A stretch of 64,000 bases of DNA from Cadophora sp. MPI-SDFR-AT-0126 (Eukaryota > Ascomycota > Leotiomycetes > Helotiales > Ploettnerulaceae), in the NCBI GenBank assembly GCA_020747065.1, contig JAGMVK010000002.1, forward strand, positions 1,612,001 through 1,676,000. Reading direction: 5' to 3'. Positions 39,460 through 52,500 of this stretch are shown piece after piece. The notes beneath the pieces are model-generated. The model searched no databases. It saw nothing but the letters and a program-made list of their open reading frames with translations, and was not told the DNA's origin. Made by a program: the position numbers and the translations under genes. Within the stretch, counting starts at the first letter, position 1, and every line of letters begins with the position of its first letter.

Positions 39460-42400
39460 ATGATTCCCCAAGTTGCCCACCACCCTCGACATCTATCGCA
39501 GCAGTTTGGAAATCAAGGCTTTGCTACCCCTCCATTCGACCCTCTCCCCCAACCAAGAGGACCGGATTCTTACGCGCCACTTCCATTTCGAAGTTCCAGA
39601 AATGATGTATCATCACTGGCCCCTCCATACCGCGCGTACCCGGTCGAGAATAATGAGGTCCGACGCTCTAGCCTTGCACAGGGACAGCCTCCCAGTCATG
39701 GCTTTGGTGGTCAGTACAATGATCCTACCGAGCACATGCTGCGAAGGAAGACCCCAAACGGGACTCTGGCTGCTGGCTATGATGGAACCCCTGTGCAATG
39801 GTCCAGCAAGGTGCCTGCTTTGAAACATGTTGTGCTCCCAGTCTCAAGCAGTTCGTCGACTGCGGCATTGGACAACTCAAGGACGAGAGGGAGAGCTGAG
39901 AGTTTGGGAAGAGCTTCTCAGCAAGCAGGACAGATGCAACGATTCAACGGTCACGAACAAAGCTTTCACGATAGCAAGGGAAGTACGCCTTGGCCTCAAT
40001 CGCCCTTTCTAGTAGACTCATCGCAGAATGTGTGGGATCACATTCGACATCAACAAGCGTCCAGCTTTTACCCAAATAACGCCATGCAGGTCCCGACCGT
40101 CCTTCAACCAGCGTACCAGCCATCTCCCGGACCAACCGCGTCTGATGATGGTGGTCTTTATGGTCCGTACTGGCCCGATGGGCGGTTTGTACCTTATCGT
40201 CCTGCTGCTGTTAGGGAACCAGGGGGCAACAGCCACCTAGGACCGTCGCCGTCCCCGTCCCTGAACTATAGATTTATACAGCAATATACTGCCCCGGCAG
40301 AGCTCTTACCACCATTTCGGCATCTATCTTTCGGCGAAGACCGGAGTTTGGCAACTCGTCCGGGGTATGCAAGCTTCTCTCTCCAAACTAGTGGTATGGC
40401 AATTCCAAAGGTCCCGCATACACCATCAACGGTGTTCCATGGCAATACCACCCTATTTGGAGTGTCCGATAATTGTAGGACTCCAGCTGCGCAATCACCC
40501 AGCACGTCCAATAACACTAGATTCAAAGAGAAGACCCTCTCATGGGCCCATAGTATCTATGTCGATCTTCTAGCATATCTTCATCAGACCAGGAAAGAAG
40601 GCAGAAAGTCAAGACAAAGCCATGGATTTCGGACTTACTCGAAGAATAGCATATATCCAAAGCCACCCCATCAACCTGCATCTCAATTCGGTTCAACCCA
40701 CTGGCCGGAACTAGAATCAAATGACAACAAAATGATACCACCTCAAGGTCACGCTGGCGCAATGCCGGGACTCTCCCGAGCATCATCTATTGCGAGCTTT
40801 ACAGGCTGGCAAGGGACGTCAAACATGAATGAGCCACGCCACACCAGATCTTTGGACCAAGATATACCCCATTACATGTCTCCATTTCAAACATCTTCTC
40901 AATTTCCCATCTCACCACTGACCAAGGCAAAAGAGGCTCTGGACATGCTCACCACCCTATGTGACGAGAGCGGCTGGTGCTGGATTGATGGTATGTTACT
41001 AGGAGGATGTCTTGCATATGGCCTGGAAGAGTACCATAAAGCACTTGAGTGGTACTCCAAGATCATCGCTCTAGATCCAAAGTAAGTGCACATAGGAAAG
41101 CCGTTCTCCCCTGGACTGACAATTTTGGTCAGGCACGTTGAAGCAATATCAAATCTCGCGGCCACATTACTCTGCTTGAACAGACGCGAAGAAGCGGAGC
41201 AGTATTGGCTGCAGTCAGTCAAGCTTCGGCCGAGCTATTTTGAAGCTGTTGAGCATCTCATCGGTTTGCTTTGTGGCGACCACAGAGGGACCGAAGCTGT
41301 CAATATCATCGAGTTTGTGGAACGTTCTCTACGGATCCCGAGGCCCGAAGAAGCATCGGATTATTTCAGCGAGACCTCAAGCAACGCCGATCGTGAGTCG
41401 TGTGAATCTACTGGGACAGCGACAGAACTCATCGCCCTGGATTATGACAATGATGGTGACAAGATATTTTCCTCCCCTCGAGAGAGCGATGATGTTCCAA
41501 CGCAAACCGGCTTTGGGTCAAGTGGTTTCTCTGTCCCAGGTTCAGAAAGCGGCCGAATTCTTGCACTAATTCATGCAAAAGGCAATATGCTGTATGCTCT
41601 TGGAGACATCAACGGAGCCTCAAAGGCGTTTGAGGAAGCAGTTCTCATCAGTACAGGGCGAAGCTACCATGGTATTCAGGATCTTATCAGAAGGATTGTG
41701 AATGTTCTGTCGCTGGATGGGATCCACCCATTGCGAACTGATTTCAAATCTCCGTCGCAAAAAGCTAGCCAGTCACCACTTTTACTGCCTCCGGATAAAG
41801 CTCTCCAAACAGCACGACTTGTTTTTGCCAGGAACGGCGAGCTTCCAGGACTTCGACACGTACCTGAAGGTCTTGCTCGACGAGCCGCCATTTCAACCAC
41901 AAGTAATTCGCTCCTGTCACTAGCCAAGATCTTCCAGGATGCCATGTCCAATAGCAGCTCTCGCCAGAAAATATCGAGGATGCCAATAGGAGTAGGGGAC
42001 ATTCTAGCGTTATACTACCTTTCTCTCTCGCTTCAACCTAGTCCTTCGACTGCCAATAATGTGGGCATTCTCCTCGCCAGCGTTCAACAGCCTCCATCAC
42101 ACCGCCCCCTCCAGTCAAGAGACTCCTCCAACCAGCCCACAATACCAGGTGTAGTGCCCGGTAGTGGAGTTGCGCTGGCACTTGCATATTACAACTACGG
42201 GCTCAACCTCGACTCGCGGCATGCCCACATATATACAAACCTCGGCAGTCTTCTGAAGGACATCGGTCAACTTGCAGCTGCTATCACGATGTATGAAAAG
42301 GCAGTAGCTTGTGACAGCACCTTTGACATTGCTTTAGCAAACTTAGCAAACGCTGTCAAGGACCAGGGTCGCACGAGCGATGCCATCCAATACTACAGAC

Positions 42401-44486
42401 GCGCCGTCGCTTCAAGTCCAGACTTTGCAGAAGCTGTCTGCGGTCTTGCAAACGCCCTCAACTCTGTGTGTGACTGGGCTGGACGTGGAGGAGTGATATT
42501 AGACGGCGGCAGACAGGATAGATGGCACGTTGACGAAACCGGCATGATAACCGACGCAAGAACGAGCATGGAAGGCCGTGGATGGATGAAACGTGTTGTT
42601 GACATAGTTACCAAGCAGCTCAAGGACGGTTCTGTTTGGGGCCGTGGAACTCTCGTGGGACAAGCGCTTCATCCCTTCCTTCGGCAACTAGAGGCCGCCG
42701 ACTCTGGGGAGCGGTGGCCAGCAGAGAAAAGAGAAAGCATGCAGCTTACACTAAGCTCATGGGCAGGACAACGTTGGGAAGGCGCGCGAATTGTTCGAAT
42801 CATTGAGCGTGCCATCAAACGTGCCATGCATCGATGGTATCACGATAGACATGTGCTGAATCGACAGATGTCTCCATCGCATTATCCGAGGCCCCGCGTA
42901 CCAGTTAGTTTGACAGTCCCAACAGCACCAACTGTACTACCTTTCCATACATTCACTTGTCCTTTATCTGCGAAGGACATTCGAATGATTTCTCAGCGAA
43001 ATGCGTTGAGGATATCTTGCTCCACTCTCAAAGCGCCATGGATGCAAGGGTCTGTTTTCTCTCCGCCGCCACCACCGGCACCATACCTCAACATTGGATA
43101 TGTATCATCCGATTTCAATAACCACCCTTTAGCTCACCTGTAAGTGATCTTTAACTATTCCAATTACCATAACTCGTGACTAATTTGTCAGTATGCAATC
43201 TGTCTTCGGGCTGCATAATCCCGCAAGGGCTAAAGCGTTTTGCTATGCCACGACTGCGAGTGATAATTCCATCCACCGCCAGCAGATAGAGCGGGAGGCA
43301 CCTGTCTTTCGAGATGCTAGTGCATGGCCAGCGGATCGTTTAGTGCAACAAATTGTCCAGGACGAAATTCACATACTCGTTAACCTCAATGGATACACCA
43401 GGGGGGCAAGGAATGAGGTGTTTGCGGCTCGCCCGGCACCAATTCAGATGTCATTTATGGGCTTTGCGGGAACGCTTGGGGCTGAGTGGTGTGATTACAT
43501 TCTGGCAGACAAAACAGCAATTCCCCCGGACACTCTGCGGCCCTGGCGGAGGAATATTGATCTGGAGGATCAACTCCTGGATCAGCAGTCTCATGAGGAA
43601 GAAGACTGGGTCTACTCAGAGAACATCATTTTCTGCCGAGATACATTCTTTTGCTGTGACCATGCTCAATCAGAACCCCAGGAAAAGCGACTTTCATGGG
43701 ACGAAGAACAGTCAAGAAGATGGAAGATGCGGAAGGAGTTGTTCCCTAGTCTTTCCGATGACGCCATCATTCTCGGTAATTTCAATCAACTGTACAAGGT
43801 ACGCCCACCCTTTGCAATCATTGAGTACCTGAGATGCTGATAGCTGATAGATTGAGCCTACGACATTTCGTACATGGTTGAGGATATTAGACAAAGTTCC
43901 AAAAGCAATCTTGTGGTTACTTCGTTTCCCTGATCTAGGGGAGAGCAATCTAAAACGAACAGCCCAAGAATGGGCCGGAGAAAATGTCGCGTCCCGAATA
44001 TGGTTCACCGACGTAGCTCCGAAACATCAACACATCTCTAGAGCTCGTGTTTGTGATTTGTTTTTGGACACGCCAGAATGCAATGCTCACACGACAGCAG
44101 CGGATGTGTTATGGTCAAGCACCCCGTTGCTGACCCTACCCCGTTACAGGTACAAGATGTGCTCACGGATGGCTGCTTCGATTCTCAAAGGGGCTCTTCC
44201 CAAGGGCGAAGAGGGCCGTAAAGCAGCGGATGACCTCATTGCTGACGATGACGCCCAGTACGAAGAGTTTGCGATAAAGCTTGCCAGTGGCCTTTCTTAT
44301 GAAATGCGTTCCTCTGGTTACGGAGATGGCTTGGGAAGACTTGCGGAGCTCCGTAAGCTTCTGTATGACAGCAGGTGGACATGTGCACTCTTTGACACAA
44401 AGAGATGGGTATCAGACCTCGAATGTGCTTATGTTGAGGCGTGGCGTCGCTGGGTGGCAAATGAGGGTGGTGATATATATTTATAA
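39460..44486 (+). CDS. O-GlcNAc transferase-like protein (TPR plus GT41 domain)
   Basis: Large nucleocytoplasmic glycosyltransferase-family protein. By family it should transfer a sugar (GlcNAc or fucose) from a nucleotide sugar to Ser/Thr of proteins; the fungal activity is not established. Four exons: 39460-41081, 41133-43139, 43192-43798 and 43851-44486, giving 1623 residues; introns are 50-52 bp. Residues 1-480 are Ser/Pro/Gln-rich and look disordered. TPR motifs lie at about 503-585 and 885-985, separated by a low-complexity insert of about 300 residues. The catalytic half starts at about 1190 with YLNIGYVSSDFNNHPLAHL (the conserved HPxxH). It continues with PIQMSFMGFAGTLG, NFNQLYKIEP and DLFLDTPECNAHTTAADVLW, then RYKMCSRMAASIL, all family signatures. 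The ATG at 39460 is the first in this frame. Confidence 0.9.
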
Positions 44487-46164
44487 TGTTTTTGTGGATT
44501 TCCAATAGCGTAGACATTTGGGAAGTGGGCTTGAATATGGACATGGGTGCAGATTCGCTGCTAGCGCTGCAGCGATGGAGTTACAAGGAACTTGAATATG
44601 AGTATGGGAAAGGAAATGGAGTCATTGGCTCGTCATTCAAGCACAGTATATACCCCTGGCATTTTTCGCAGGCTATAACGCAATGAAATTACTATCCTCC
44701 TACCTCAATCCGCTCCTTGAGTGGCAAGCCCAAGGTATCCTTACAAGTCAACGAGACATTACTAATGTAAACAATTGTTTGGTGTGTGTCTGTATCATGA
44801 GGTTGTACTGAAACGACATTTGGCCCTAGAGACAGGAGACGATAAGACAGCAAGCGACTTCGGCTAAAATAGGGGCTTTGCAGATCGGTCAATGATTCGC
44901 TCGGCTGTGCACCCACATGTGAATGATTGTTTACCTTTTTTTGAGTCCTCGTACTACCAGTCTACGAGCATGGGGGTTCTTGCCGGAATTTGCATGATGG
45001 GTAGGTTGTACGGTGCTTGGCATTGCAGATACATCCCAACATAGCACTCAGCTCAGATATCCAGTGTAGTAGCGCCTCAATATCAAAAGGAACCAAACTC
45101 GCTGTCGCGCGGTTTCGAGGTTCCGACTCAGGGGATGTTCGCTTCGTTTCATTGGGCGAAAGGATGAAATGAAACCTCATGCCTTATTACTCCAAGGCTA
45201 TACCGCGATACAATCAGTAGGCTGGGCTTGCTTTTCTTCTTTTTGCATCGACCAGCTCCGACTCATACTTTGCTTATTTCTGGTTCTATTTGCTTTTTAG
45301 CATCGTTCGCGCGATTTGCACTCTATGGTCCTCCCTGTAGATATGGTCGGATGATCTAGATCGTGGCTTAGTGGTGATGTAGCAGGCGCTTTGCACGCCG
45401 TTTCATTCTTCCCAGCCTCTACAGAAGGCGATCCGTACCTGGTAGCGCCAGCGCCAATGCTTGATTCAGATTCCGAATTTCGGCTGACTGTCGGGCTGGG
45501 AGACAATGTCTGACTGGCTATCTAGCAATCGAAGAGGACCGCTAGCCTTGAGTGAGGAACATCTCCTACCGTGTAATGCGTTGCCAGGTTGTGTGGCAAT
45601 CACTATAGATCGTCTCGGTGATGTCTTCGAATGCTATTTCCATGATATGTTGTACGATATCTTGCTGCCAACGAATTCTGCTTTCACTTTGCAGCGATAT
45701 GGTGGTCCTAGTGAATAGCGTCTTTTAAACGCAGACCAACGACTTGTGCGTAATGACTCACACCAGACGATATTGACATCACACAGGAGCCCTGATTGCA
45801 AGATCTATTTCAAGATTGGGAAGACAAGCACTCAACGGTGATAATACACCGTGCCAGAGCCTTCCAGAACAAATTTGGAGAATCTGAGTTTGCTCAATTT
45901 ATTTATACAGAATCTGTTCTGACTAGATATGTTGAGTGGGTATCCGGCTAAAGAATATACATCATAATTAAGGGACACACGTCCTAGTTCGTGGTTACAA
46001 AAGGAAGACGTTGCTCAAGATCCCCATCCGTAGGTGTATACTATTCTGTCCACCATCCGTAGGGGTAAATTATCGAGACGCCATAAAGAAAATTCCGATT
46101 CGTGGTGATGAAAGACAAGAACCTCCCATTCGAAGTCCCACATTCTAAGCTGAGCCTTCGGACA
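44487..46164. other. Intergenic region between OGT-like gene and flbD
   Basis: About 1.7 kb between the stop codons of two convergent genes. I recognise no protein. Two minus-strand ORFs, 45297-45506 (no ATG start, Ser/Pro-rich) and 44962-45180 (72 codons from an ATG), have an acceptable amino-acid mix and could belong to a small unrecognised gene. I could not join them with good splice sites. Confidence 0.45.
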
Positions 46165-47136
46165 TTATCCTAGCAGCGAAGAAAGATGCATCCTCGCGTC
46201 CCGCTCGGTTGATTGTTCTAAAATCTCGTATCGAGCGCTGAACTGGAGAGGTGGGAGCTGAACAGGCGTTGGTGGCGCTGTGAGAAGCTGTGGTCGAGAT
46301 TCTGGGTGATAAAGTCGCGGCGAATGTGATGACATCTGGTAGTAGTGCTCAGGCTGTTGAACAGAGGACGGGTGTGCGCGAGGGGTCTGCGCTTTCAAGT
46401 CACTCTGGAAGCGAGGCGTGAAAGTGTAGCCTTGGCTATCACCTTCCGAGAGGAAGGCATTGTTGGATCGAAATGGAATGGATGGCAAACTAGGACGTCT
46501 GCGATCTCGAGAGAAGGAATTCAGAGGGGGCAAATCTAGTGTCGGTGACTGCGCGAGGCGAGGCGATACCGAGAAAGAAGAGCTGGCATCTGAGATGAGC
46601 GAAGGCGCGCCGCCCTCTACTGACTCTGCCCTCGAAGCTTCCGAGACTGCAGGGGACGGCAGTGGGCCGTCCATGACTATCCTCGACGGAAAGTTGGTCG
46701 ATGTGATGGATAAGGGGTAGCTCGAAGCTGGCCTGGCGAACGACAGTGGGTGCGATCTCCCATCCGAATTGTTGGGGTGCTGTGTTGATGTTCTCCGTCG
46801 AATATCTAGACGCTTTCGTCGATTCATGCTTCCATTCCACCAATTCTTTACTGCATTGTCGCTCCGACCATGCAGCCTCCGAGCAATCTCTGCCCAGCGT
46901 TTTCCCATCTCGCCAACCATACGCTCGATCTGTAACCCCTCTTCTGGGCTGATTGGCTCGTGGTTGAGGGTTGCTTTAAGGTTCTGGTGATATCGTTCCC
47001 GGCACTGTTTGGGTGATCTCGACCCGATGAGCTGGGAAATGCGTACCCAGTTCAATGCTCCTTGAGTGTGGACCAGTTGGACGAGGTAGGCGTCCTCTCC
47101 TTGGGACCAAGGTCCTCGTCGGTGTGATGAAGACAT
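46165..47136 (-). CDS. flbD: FlbD-type R2R3 Myb regulator of conidiation
   Basis: Myb transcription factor orthologous to Aspergillus nidulans FlbD, which acts with FlbB to switch on brlA and asexual sporulation; Neurospora rca-1 is the counterpart. A single exon codes for 323 residues. The two SANT/Myb repeats occupy about residues 5-107: repeat 1 runs RRGPWSQGEDAYLVQLV to QCRERYHQNL, and repeat 2 runs ISPEEGLQIERMVGEMG to NAVKNWWNGSMNRR. The spaced tryptophans and the recognition helices SPKQCRERYHQNL and SDNAVKNWWNG are intact. The rest is Ser/Pro-rich and probably disordered, ending in the conserved short tail ARMHLSSLLG. A long non-coding region with CT-rich transcribed-strand sequence and many microsatellites lies upstream, as expected for a regulator with a long leader. 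Confidence 0.95.
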   Translation of the reverse strand: MSSSHRRGPWSQGEDAYLVQLVHTQGALNWVRISQLIGSRSPKQCRERYHQNLKATLNHEPISPEEGLQIERMVGEMGKRWAEIARRLHGRSDNAVKNWWNGSMNRRKRLDIRRRTSTQHPNNSDGRSHPLSFARPASSYPLSITSTNFPSRIVMDGPLPSPAVSEASRAESVEGGAPSLISDASSSFSVSPRLAQSPTLDLPPLNSFSRDRRRPSLPSIPFRSNNAFLSEGDSQGYTFTPRFQSDLKAQTPRAHPSSVQQPEHYYQMSSHSPRLYHPESRPQLLTAPPTPVQLPPLQFSARYEILEQSTERDARMHLSSLLG

Positions 47137-48630
47137 GACTGAATATTGGTATTGACACCGTGACCGAAGAAGAGTAAAACTCGGAGTGCTTCTTAAGTCC
47201 AGCAGTCGATTTTGAATGACCAGCGAGAACTAACAGCCGTTGGGAGATGAGCGGTGAGATATAGCCCCGATTTCAGATCTCCGGCGCGATGAGAATTATC
47301 CGAATTAGCTAATGTAACTAAGACAGTAGTCAAGATCTGTAGCCTGAGGTCGGTATGGCAATTTCGAATAAGATCGAGAGGTGCTGAACCGCTTGGCTAC
47401 CCAAGCGCCAGGTCAATGGGGAGTAGTAGGAGACTTCGGAAGGGTGCGAGGCTAGCCTTCAGCCACTGGATAGTTGAGAAGGTCAACACTTGATAGAGGC
47501 GTCCACTTGATCTGGTGCTAGAAACCTCTGGCGTCTGTACTGGCAGTAGCTCGTGTGGTCTGATGGATGACCTAGTTATGGCGGCAGATGCGGGGGAGAT
47601 CTCGCTGGAAGGCAGTTGTCGAACCTGGAATAGTCCAGAATAGTGGTTAGAATTTCGCTGCCGAAGTTTGAAGTGATGCTTCTGCTGCAGGTGAATCCAA
47701 ATTCGAGTATTCTGCCGTACTCAAGATGGTGGTGAGAATCGTTTCCGATGAGTAGACGACTTGGGTAATGGTTCTTGATAAGTGTAGAGGTTCCACGTTT
47801 GGGCCTTCTTGGTTGGAGAAGCTTGATAATGCCAGGTTGGGGAGGATGAAGTGCTTGAGTGGACAGTCGAAGGAGTGAAGCAGGTTAGGAAGTGGTAAGT
47901 GTATAAAAGTGTGAGGATCGGACGCTTGTATGTTGGATCCAGGCTGTGGTAGCCAGTTGCAATTATTGATGAGGTAGTGGGGGTTCAACAAGCAAACGCA
48001 AAGAGCAGGCATGAACCAGGGTGTCCGGGATCAGTACTGGGGATACATGAGGCGTCCTGATTGCTGGGACCTTGGTATCATATCGGGATAGTGGGAATAG
48101 TTGATTTTCGACACAACCTGGGCGACCAGGGGGTCGGGAGCTAGCCTCGGACAGGGGAGTGAGTGGAAGCAGTAGTGGCCGCAGATCAATCTGTGGCAGG
48201 GGTAGAGAGACGTGACGATGAGGAGGGGAGGAGGGGAGAACAGAAGAAAAGAAAGGAAAAGAGAGGAATAATAAGTAGGTACAGTCCCCAGCATATTCCT
48301 GGTCCTTGAGGAAGGACACACAAGGTCCTGATCTGAGTGAGCGCTTACTTCTATCATTTCCTCTCAGACCTGATGTATGAAGTCGGAAGAGGAGAAAGGG
48401 AGACAGCGGAGCACGCTGGGACAAGATACTGTAGCGATTAGGAGAGGAGGGGAGGGGGAGAGGGGAGGCATAGTGAGACTTTACAGCGATCGCGGTGCGT
48501 ACTCGCCTCATACTGGCCAGCAGACAACAGACAACAGACAAGAGACAATAATGAAGAGATAATGTCTGCCTCCCTACCTACTGTGAAGCACTCGTTCGCA
48601 CATGGCTTGGACATCCCAAAGCGTGACTGA
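47137..48630. promoter_or_regulatory. Upstream region of flbD
   Basis: About 1.5 kb upstream of the flbD start on its coding strand. It is strongly purine-rich on the plus strand from about 48200 to 48460, so CT-rich in the direction of flbD. That suits a fungal core promoter and long 5' leader. The longest ORF here (47963-48541, minus) is Leu/Pro/Ser-rich low complexity and I do not regard it as a gene. Confidence 0.5.
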
Positions 48631-48634
48631 AGAA

Positions 48635-48665
<31 letters not shown>

Positions 48666-49505
48666 CAACTACCACCGCACGACGACATAGGCACGGAAAG
48701 AGTAGTGACAAGAAAGAAAGATAGAGAGAGAGAGAGAGCGAGCGGCCGAACGGTTCTGTTCTTGGCTTGGTGGCTTGACCCGGTCAAGGTATGGTACAGT
48801 AAAGTACGGAGTAAGGTCCCTCCCTAAAAAAGTAAGGTAAGGTAAGGTAAGGTAAGGTAGAGAGGAAGGGGCCCGGCCGTGCCCTGCCCTGCCATGCCCT
48901 GCCCTTTGAAGTTAAAGTTGAACAGGGAACGAGAGAGGGGATGGTATGGGATGGGATGGGATGGGATGGTAAGGATGGCAGGGATAATAGAGATACAATA
49001 CAGTACAGTACAGTACAGTAGGTGGCAGGGATGGTAGGGACGGACCCAAGCCGGGGTGCGGGCGGGTAGGTAGGCGGGCACAGGACAAAGACAGGAGAAG
49101 ACAAAGACAGGCAGGCAGGAGGACAAGCAAGACGGGACAGGACAGGACAGGACAAGACAGGCTCCATATGCACTTACACTCACTCACTCACTCACTCACT
49201 GCATCGATCGCTGATCCGCCTACCAACTTGTACATACCAAGGTACAGTACAGACATCCAGCCAGCCTATGGAGTGGAGGGGAGCGCAGGGGAGGTAGCAA
49301 TACAACGAACCAGTGGCTCCTCTCCTCTCCTCTCCTCTCCTCTCTAGTCCTTTCAGCTGGGACAAAAGCCTAGCCAACCCAACCCAACCCAGCCCAGCCC
49401 AGCCCAGCCCATCACCAACACAGCACCACTCTCCACCACCATCCACCACCACATCGTATCGCATCGCATCGCACCGCACCGCACCGCACCGCACCGCACC
49501 GCACC
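48635..49505. repeat. Cluster of at least nine different microsatellites upstream of flbD
   Basis: In under 900 bases there are: GCAC x8 (48635-48666), a GA run (48724-48738), GTAAG units (48832-48859), TGGGA units (about 48940-48970), CAGTA x4 (49001-49020), GACAG units (49135-49153), ACTC units (49178-49200), CTCCT units (49317-49344), CCAGC units (49385-49410), and GCATC/GCACC units (49453-49505). TGCCC units add to this at 48878-48906. Most units are five bases long. I see no reading frame that explains them. Confidence 0.9.
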
Positions 49506-52500
49506 TTGCGCACTACTTGTGTATTTTCCCCATCGGACGTAGGCTGGTTATACATTCAGGAATAATCCCATACGACGAAATAGGTAGGTAGGCATACATT
49601 ACTTACACTCAGTCTCGCTCCGGTGTCAAAGGAACCAACCGCTCGCTCTCCAGGTCAGGTACTGGCTGCCAGGTAAAACCACTCACTGCATTGGGGAAAA
49701 CAACAAACTATGGCTGGCTGACCATGATCGGAACTGCGCTGCACCGCACCTCATCTCACCTCACCTCGCACTTGACTGCTCCAGTCGTGCGTGCAGTACT
49801 GCTATTCTGTCGCCGCGCAGGGGTGTCGAGCAGTTGTGGTAGATTTTCCATTCTTGTGCCCGTGGTGGAGGCCAAAGCTTCCCGAATGGGCGTCAACAGA
49901 CGGAAGAAGCACAAGGCCCGTTCCCACAAACCGTTGAAGATCTGAGTCGGGGCTGAAACAAGCCGGCCCATTGTCTCTCTCGGGGGCACCCAGACACTAG
50001 CTAGTACGGGCGGCGTACATACATTGGAGGAATGCTGGGTGCTCCTCACTTTTAGCATCATCCACTGTCTTCGTCGTCGTCATACTTCATCGGCGATGAA
50101 AGATGAGACAATACAGACCTCGCCCGCAAGATGACTGGAATGCTAGAATAAATACAAGACAATTCGTTCCCAGCAGACTGGATCGGATCATCCCTCGTGA
50201 CACAGCTTCCGCTAGTAACAATGAGACCAGCCAGCAAAGAGGACAGCCGAGACGAGAGTTGAGGAGGAAAAGAAAGGGAACGTCAAGCCCAACAGGCTGG
50301 ACAGATGCAAGCAGTATGAGCCGAGCTGAGGATGCTCCATATCGTACAAAGGCATGCCACGCGGAATACCATCGTGCAGGGAATGATATGACATAGCAGT
50401 GCAATTGATTTGCATGGACCAGGTAGGGCATCTCAATTTTCAAGAGCACAGAGAAGACTTCATACACAGGAAAAAGTAGAACCCGGCTGGGAAGTGCAGA
50501 GAAACAAACCCGAGACGAGACGAGATGAGTTGTGAGATGGGATAATGAAGTAACAATGGTCCCACCAATTCAATACTCATTGAGGCAGGGTGGATTTTGT
50601 TAGATGCTGCTTTGAGGGGGCACAAGTCAAAGTTTAGCTCGGGAAATCTAACCTCAACCCGAACCAGCGCCACAATCTTGGGACGATCGATCTAGACTAA
50701 TCTAGTCTTCCCATTCGAAGACCAACCTGTATTTCAACTGGACTGGATCAAGGAAGAATGCGAAATGCTGTCAGAGCCCCTGTCAATCTACTACTTATTT
50801 ATGATAGCAAGCCTCGCTCTTTTGCTAGGCTCCTTGAATCTACAGTTCCTTCTTTCCCTTCCATGTGCCTCGTCCGGATCCCTGCCAGTGGTGCGATGCG
50901 GGACGAGATCATTGAGCAGATCGCCTGTCTGAAAATCCCATCATGTCCCCCCTGTTCCGCCACACATCGTTCATACCTTGATTACACTTCCTGTCCTTGT
51001 CGAAGACAAAGTCTATGAATTCTACGTGGCACCAAACTTTCATACACCACACCCGGTTAATCACCATTGGGCCCTGCGAATGCTGCACCTTTGCTGCATG
51101 TACAGACATGATTTTGGGTATGGGCGTGAACTGTGTGCCGGATAAGCTAAATCAAACTGTTGTGAAGATTCCATACCTGAAATAACTTTCCAGGGAATAA
51201 CTTCGTTCTCCTTCACTTCTATTTTGAATTCAGCTCACCCTGTCTCATCCGGACGACGTATCCTCGTCCTACTAGCCAGGCCCCAGACCATGTCGAGCGT
51301 TTGTTGTCCCGGTCTCTGGGAAAGATACGACAGGGACATGCATACCCTGTCAATTGAGGGTTGTCGCAGAATTCTGCCAATTCTGGACGTTTGCTTTACT
51401 TTCCTACTCTAAAAACAGAAGTGCATTTTCCCCTCCACCTGGGGGCTCTAATGGATTGCGAAGGGGCCGGACCAGGACCTCTCAAAAGAAGCAAACGTTA
51501 CCAAATAATGCAAAACCTCAGTTCATCTGCTCTGTCCTGATCTGCTATAATTGAGATTCAATGCTCCTGCTATGAAGTCCCATATTGCTAAGGATCTTGC
51601 GACTGGTGCCATGTGCGCCAGACCGCAGCACACAGATACAAAATAAGCCAAGAGTTACAACAGATCCCCCGCATGACATTGGACATCCCCCTGTTCCGAT
51701 CGGCCCTGATCTGAATCGACTGCAGTAGATCAGCGCGGCATCCGGTAACGAGACAAACAGATCTGCACTGTCAATCTCACACCACACCTTTGGAGAGTAC
51801 CTCGGGATGAGCCATGATATCCAGTTGAAGTTACCAAGTCCAGTAGAAAAGATCATACAGAGTACTCGTAGTCGAACATCAACCACTCTTGCTTGAGGAT
51901 GAACTAGAGAACTTTTGGATTTCCTGCCGTTGAGATCAGATCGAGGTTAGTAGTATGCTAGGATGACGGCCCCGACCGTTTTTTGAATCAGGCACGGCAT
52001 GGACGTTGGCTCAGACTACCTGCCTGTCCAGGGACCACCTGGTAAACCATTTACAGTGCTGCTCTGCGCTGGCGTGAACTTCCCGCCCTGGCCTGGGAAA
52101 CTCGGTTGAAGCCTCTTTCTACCAAAGCGCGACAAACGGTGCGCCACGTCTCGAGATTCAACTGCCAGCGTCCCGACTTTTCAAGGTCAGGACAGGCATC
52201 GAACAATGTTACGCACGCCAAACTGCAGTAGTGCATCACACTAAGTGGCCTTTTCATCGTCCACGTCCAGTGTCATGCCTACGCTGTGTCATGATCAGAA
52301 GCACTACTGTGTAGCACCGGACTAGAATCGACACCAAACCTTTTTATAAATGGATAGTCTGCGGCTGCGGGTGCGGAGGAGGCTGTTTCCATAACTTACA
52401 GTCTGAGAAATGGCGTTTAAAAGCACAGACCGACCGGGTGCGATCACTGGAGACAAATGTTCTTTTGATTTTAGTGAGCTTCTTGAGATTACGACTACAT

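Noticed and set aside
44962..45506. Small minus-strand gene between the OGT-like gene and flbD
   Set aside because: The two ORFs could not be joined by credible splice sites, one lacks an ATG, and neither matches a known family.
47963..48541. 192-codon minus-strand ORF upstream of flbD
   Set aside because: Leu/Pro/Ser/Arg-rich low complexity from a CT-rich tract; more likely leader or promoter of flbD. No domain is visible.
48784..49187. Overlapping minus-strand ORFs of about 90-130 codons over the microsatellite cluster
   Set aside because: They consist of repeated Cys/Leu/Pro/Ser or Tyr stretches coming from pentamer and tetramer repeats, are open in several frames at once, and have no protein-like features.
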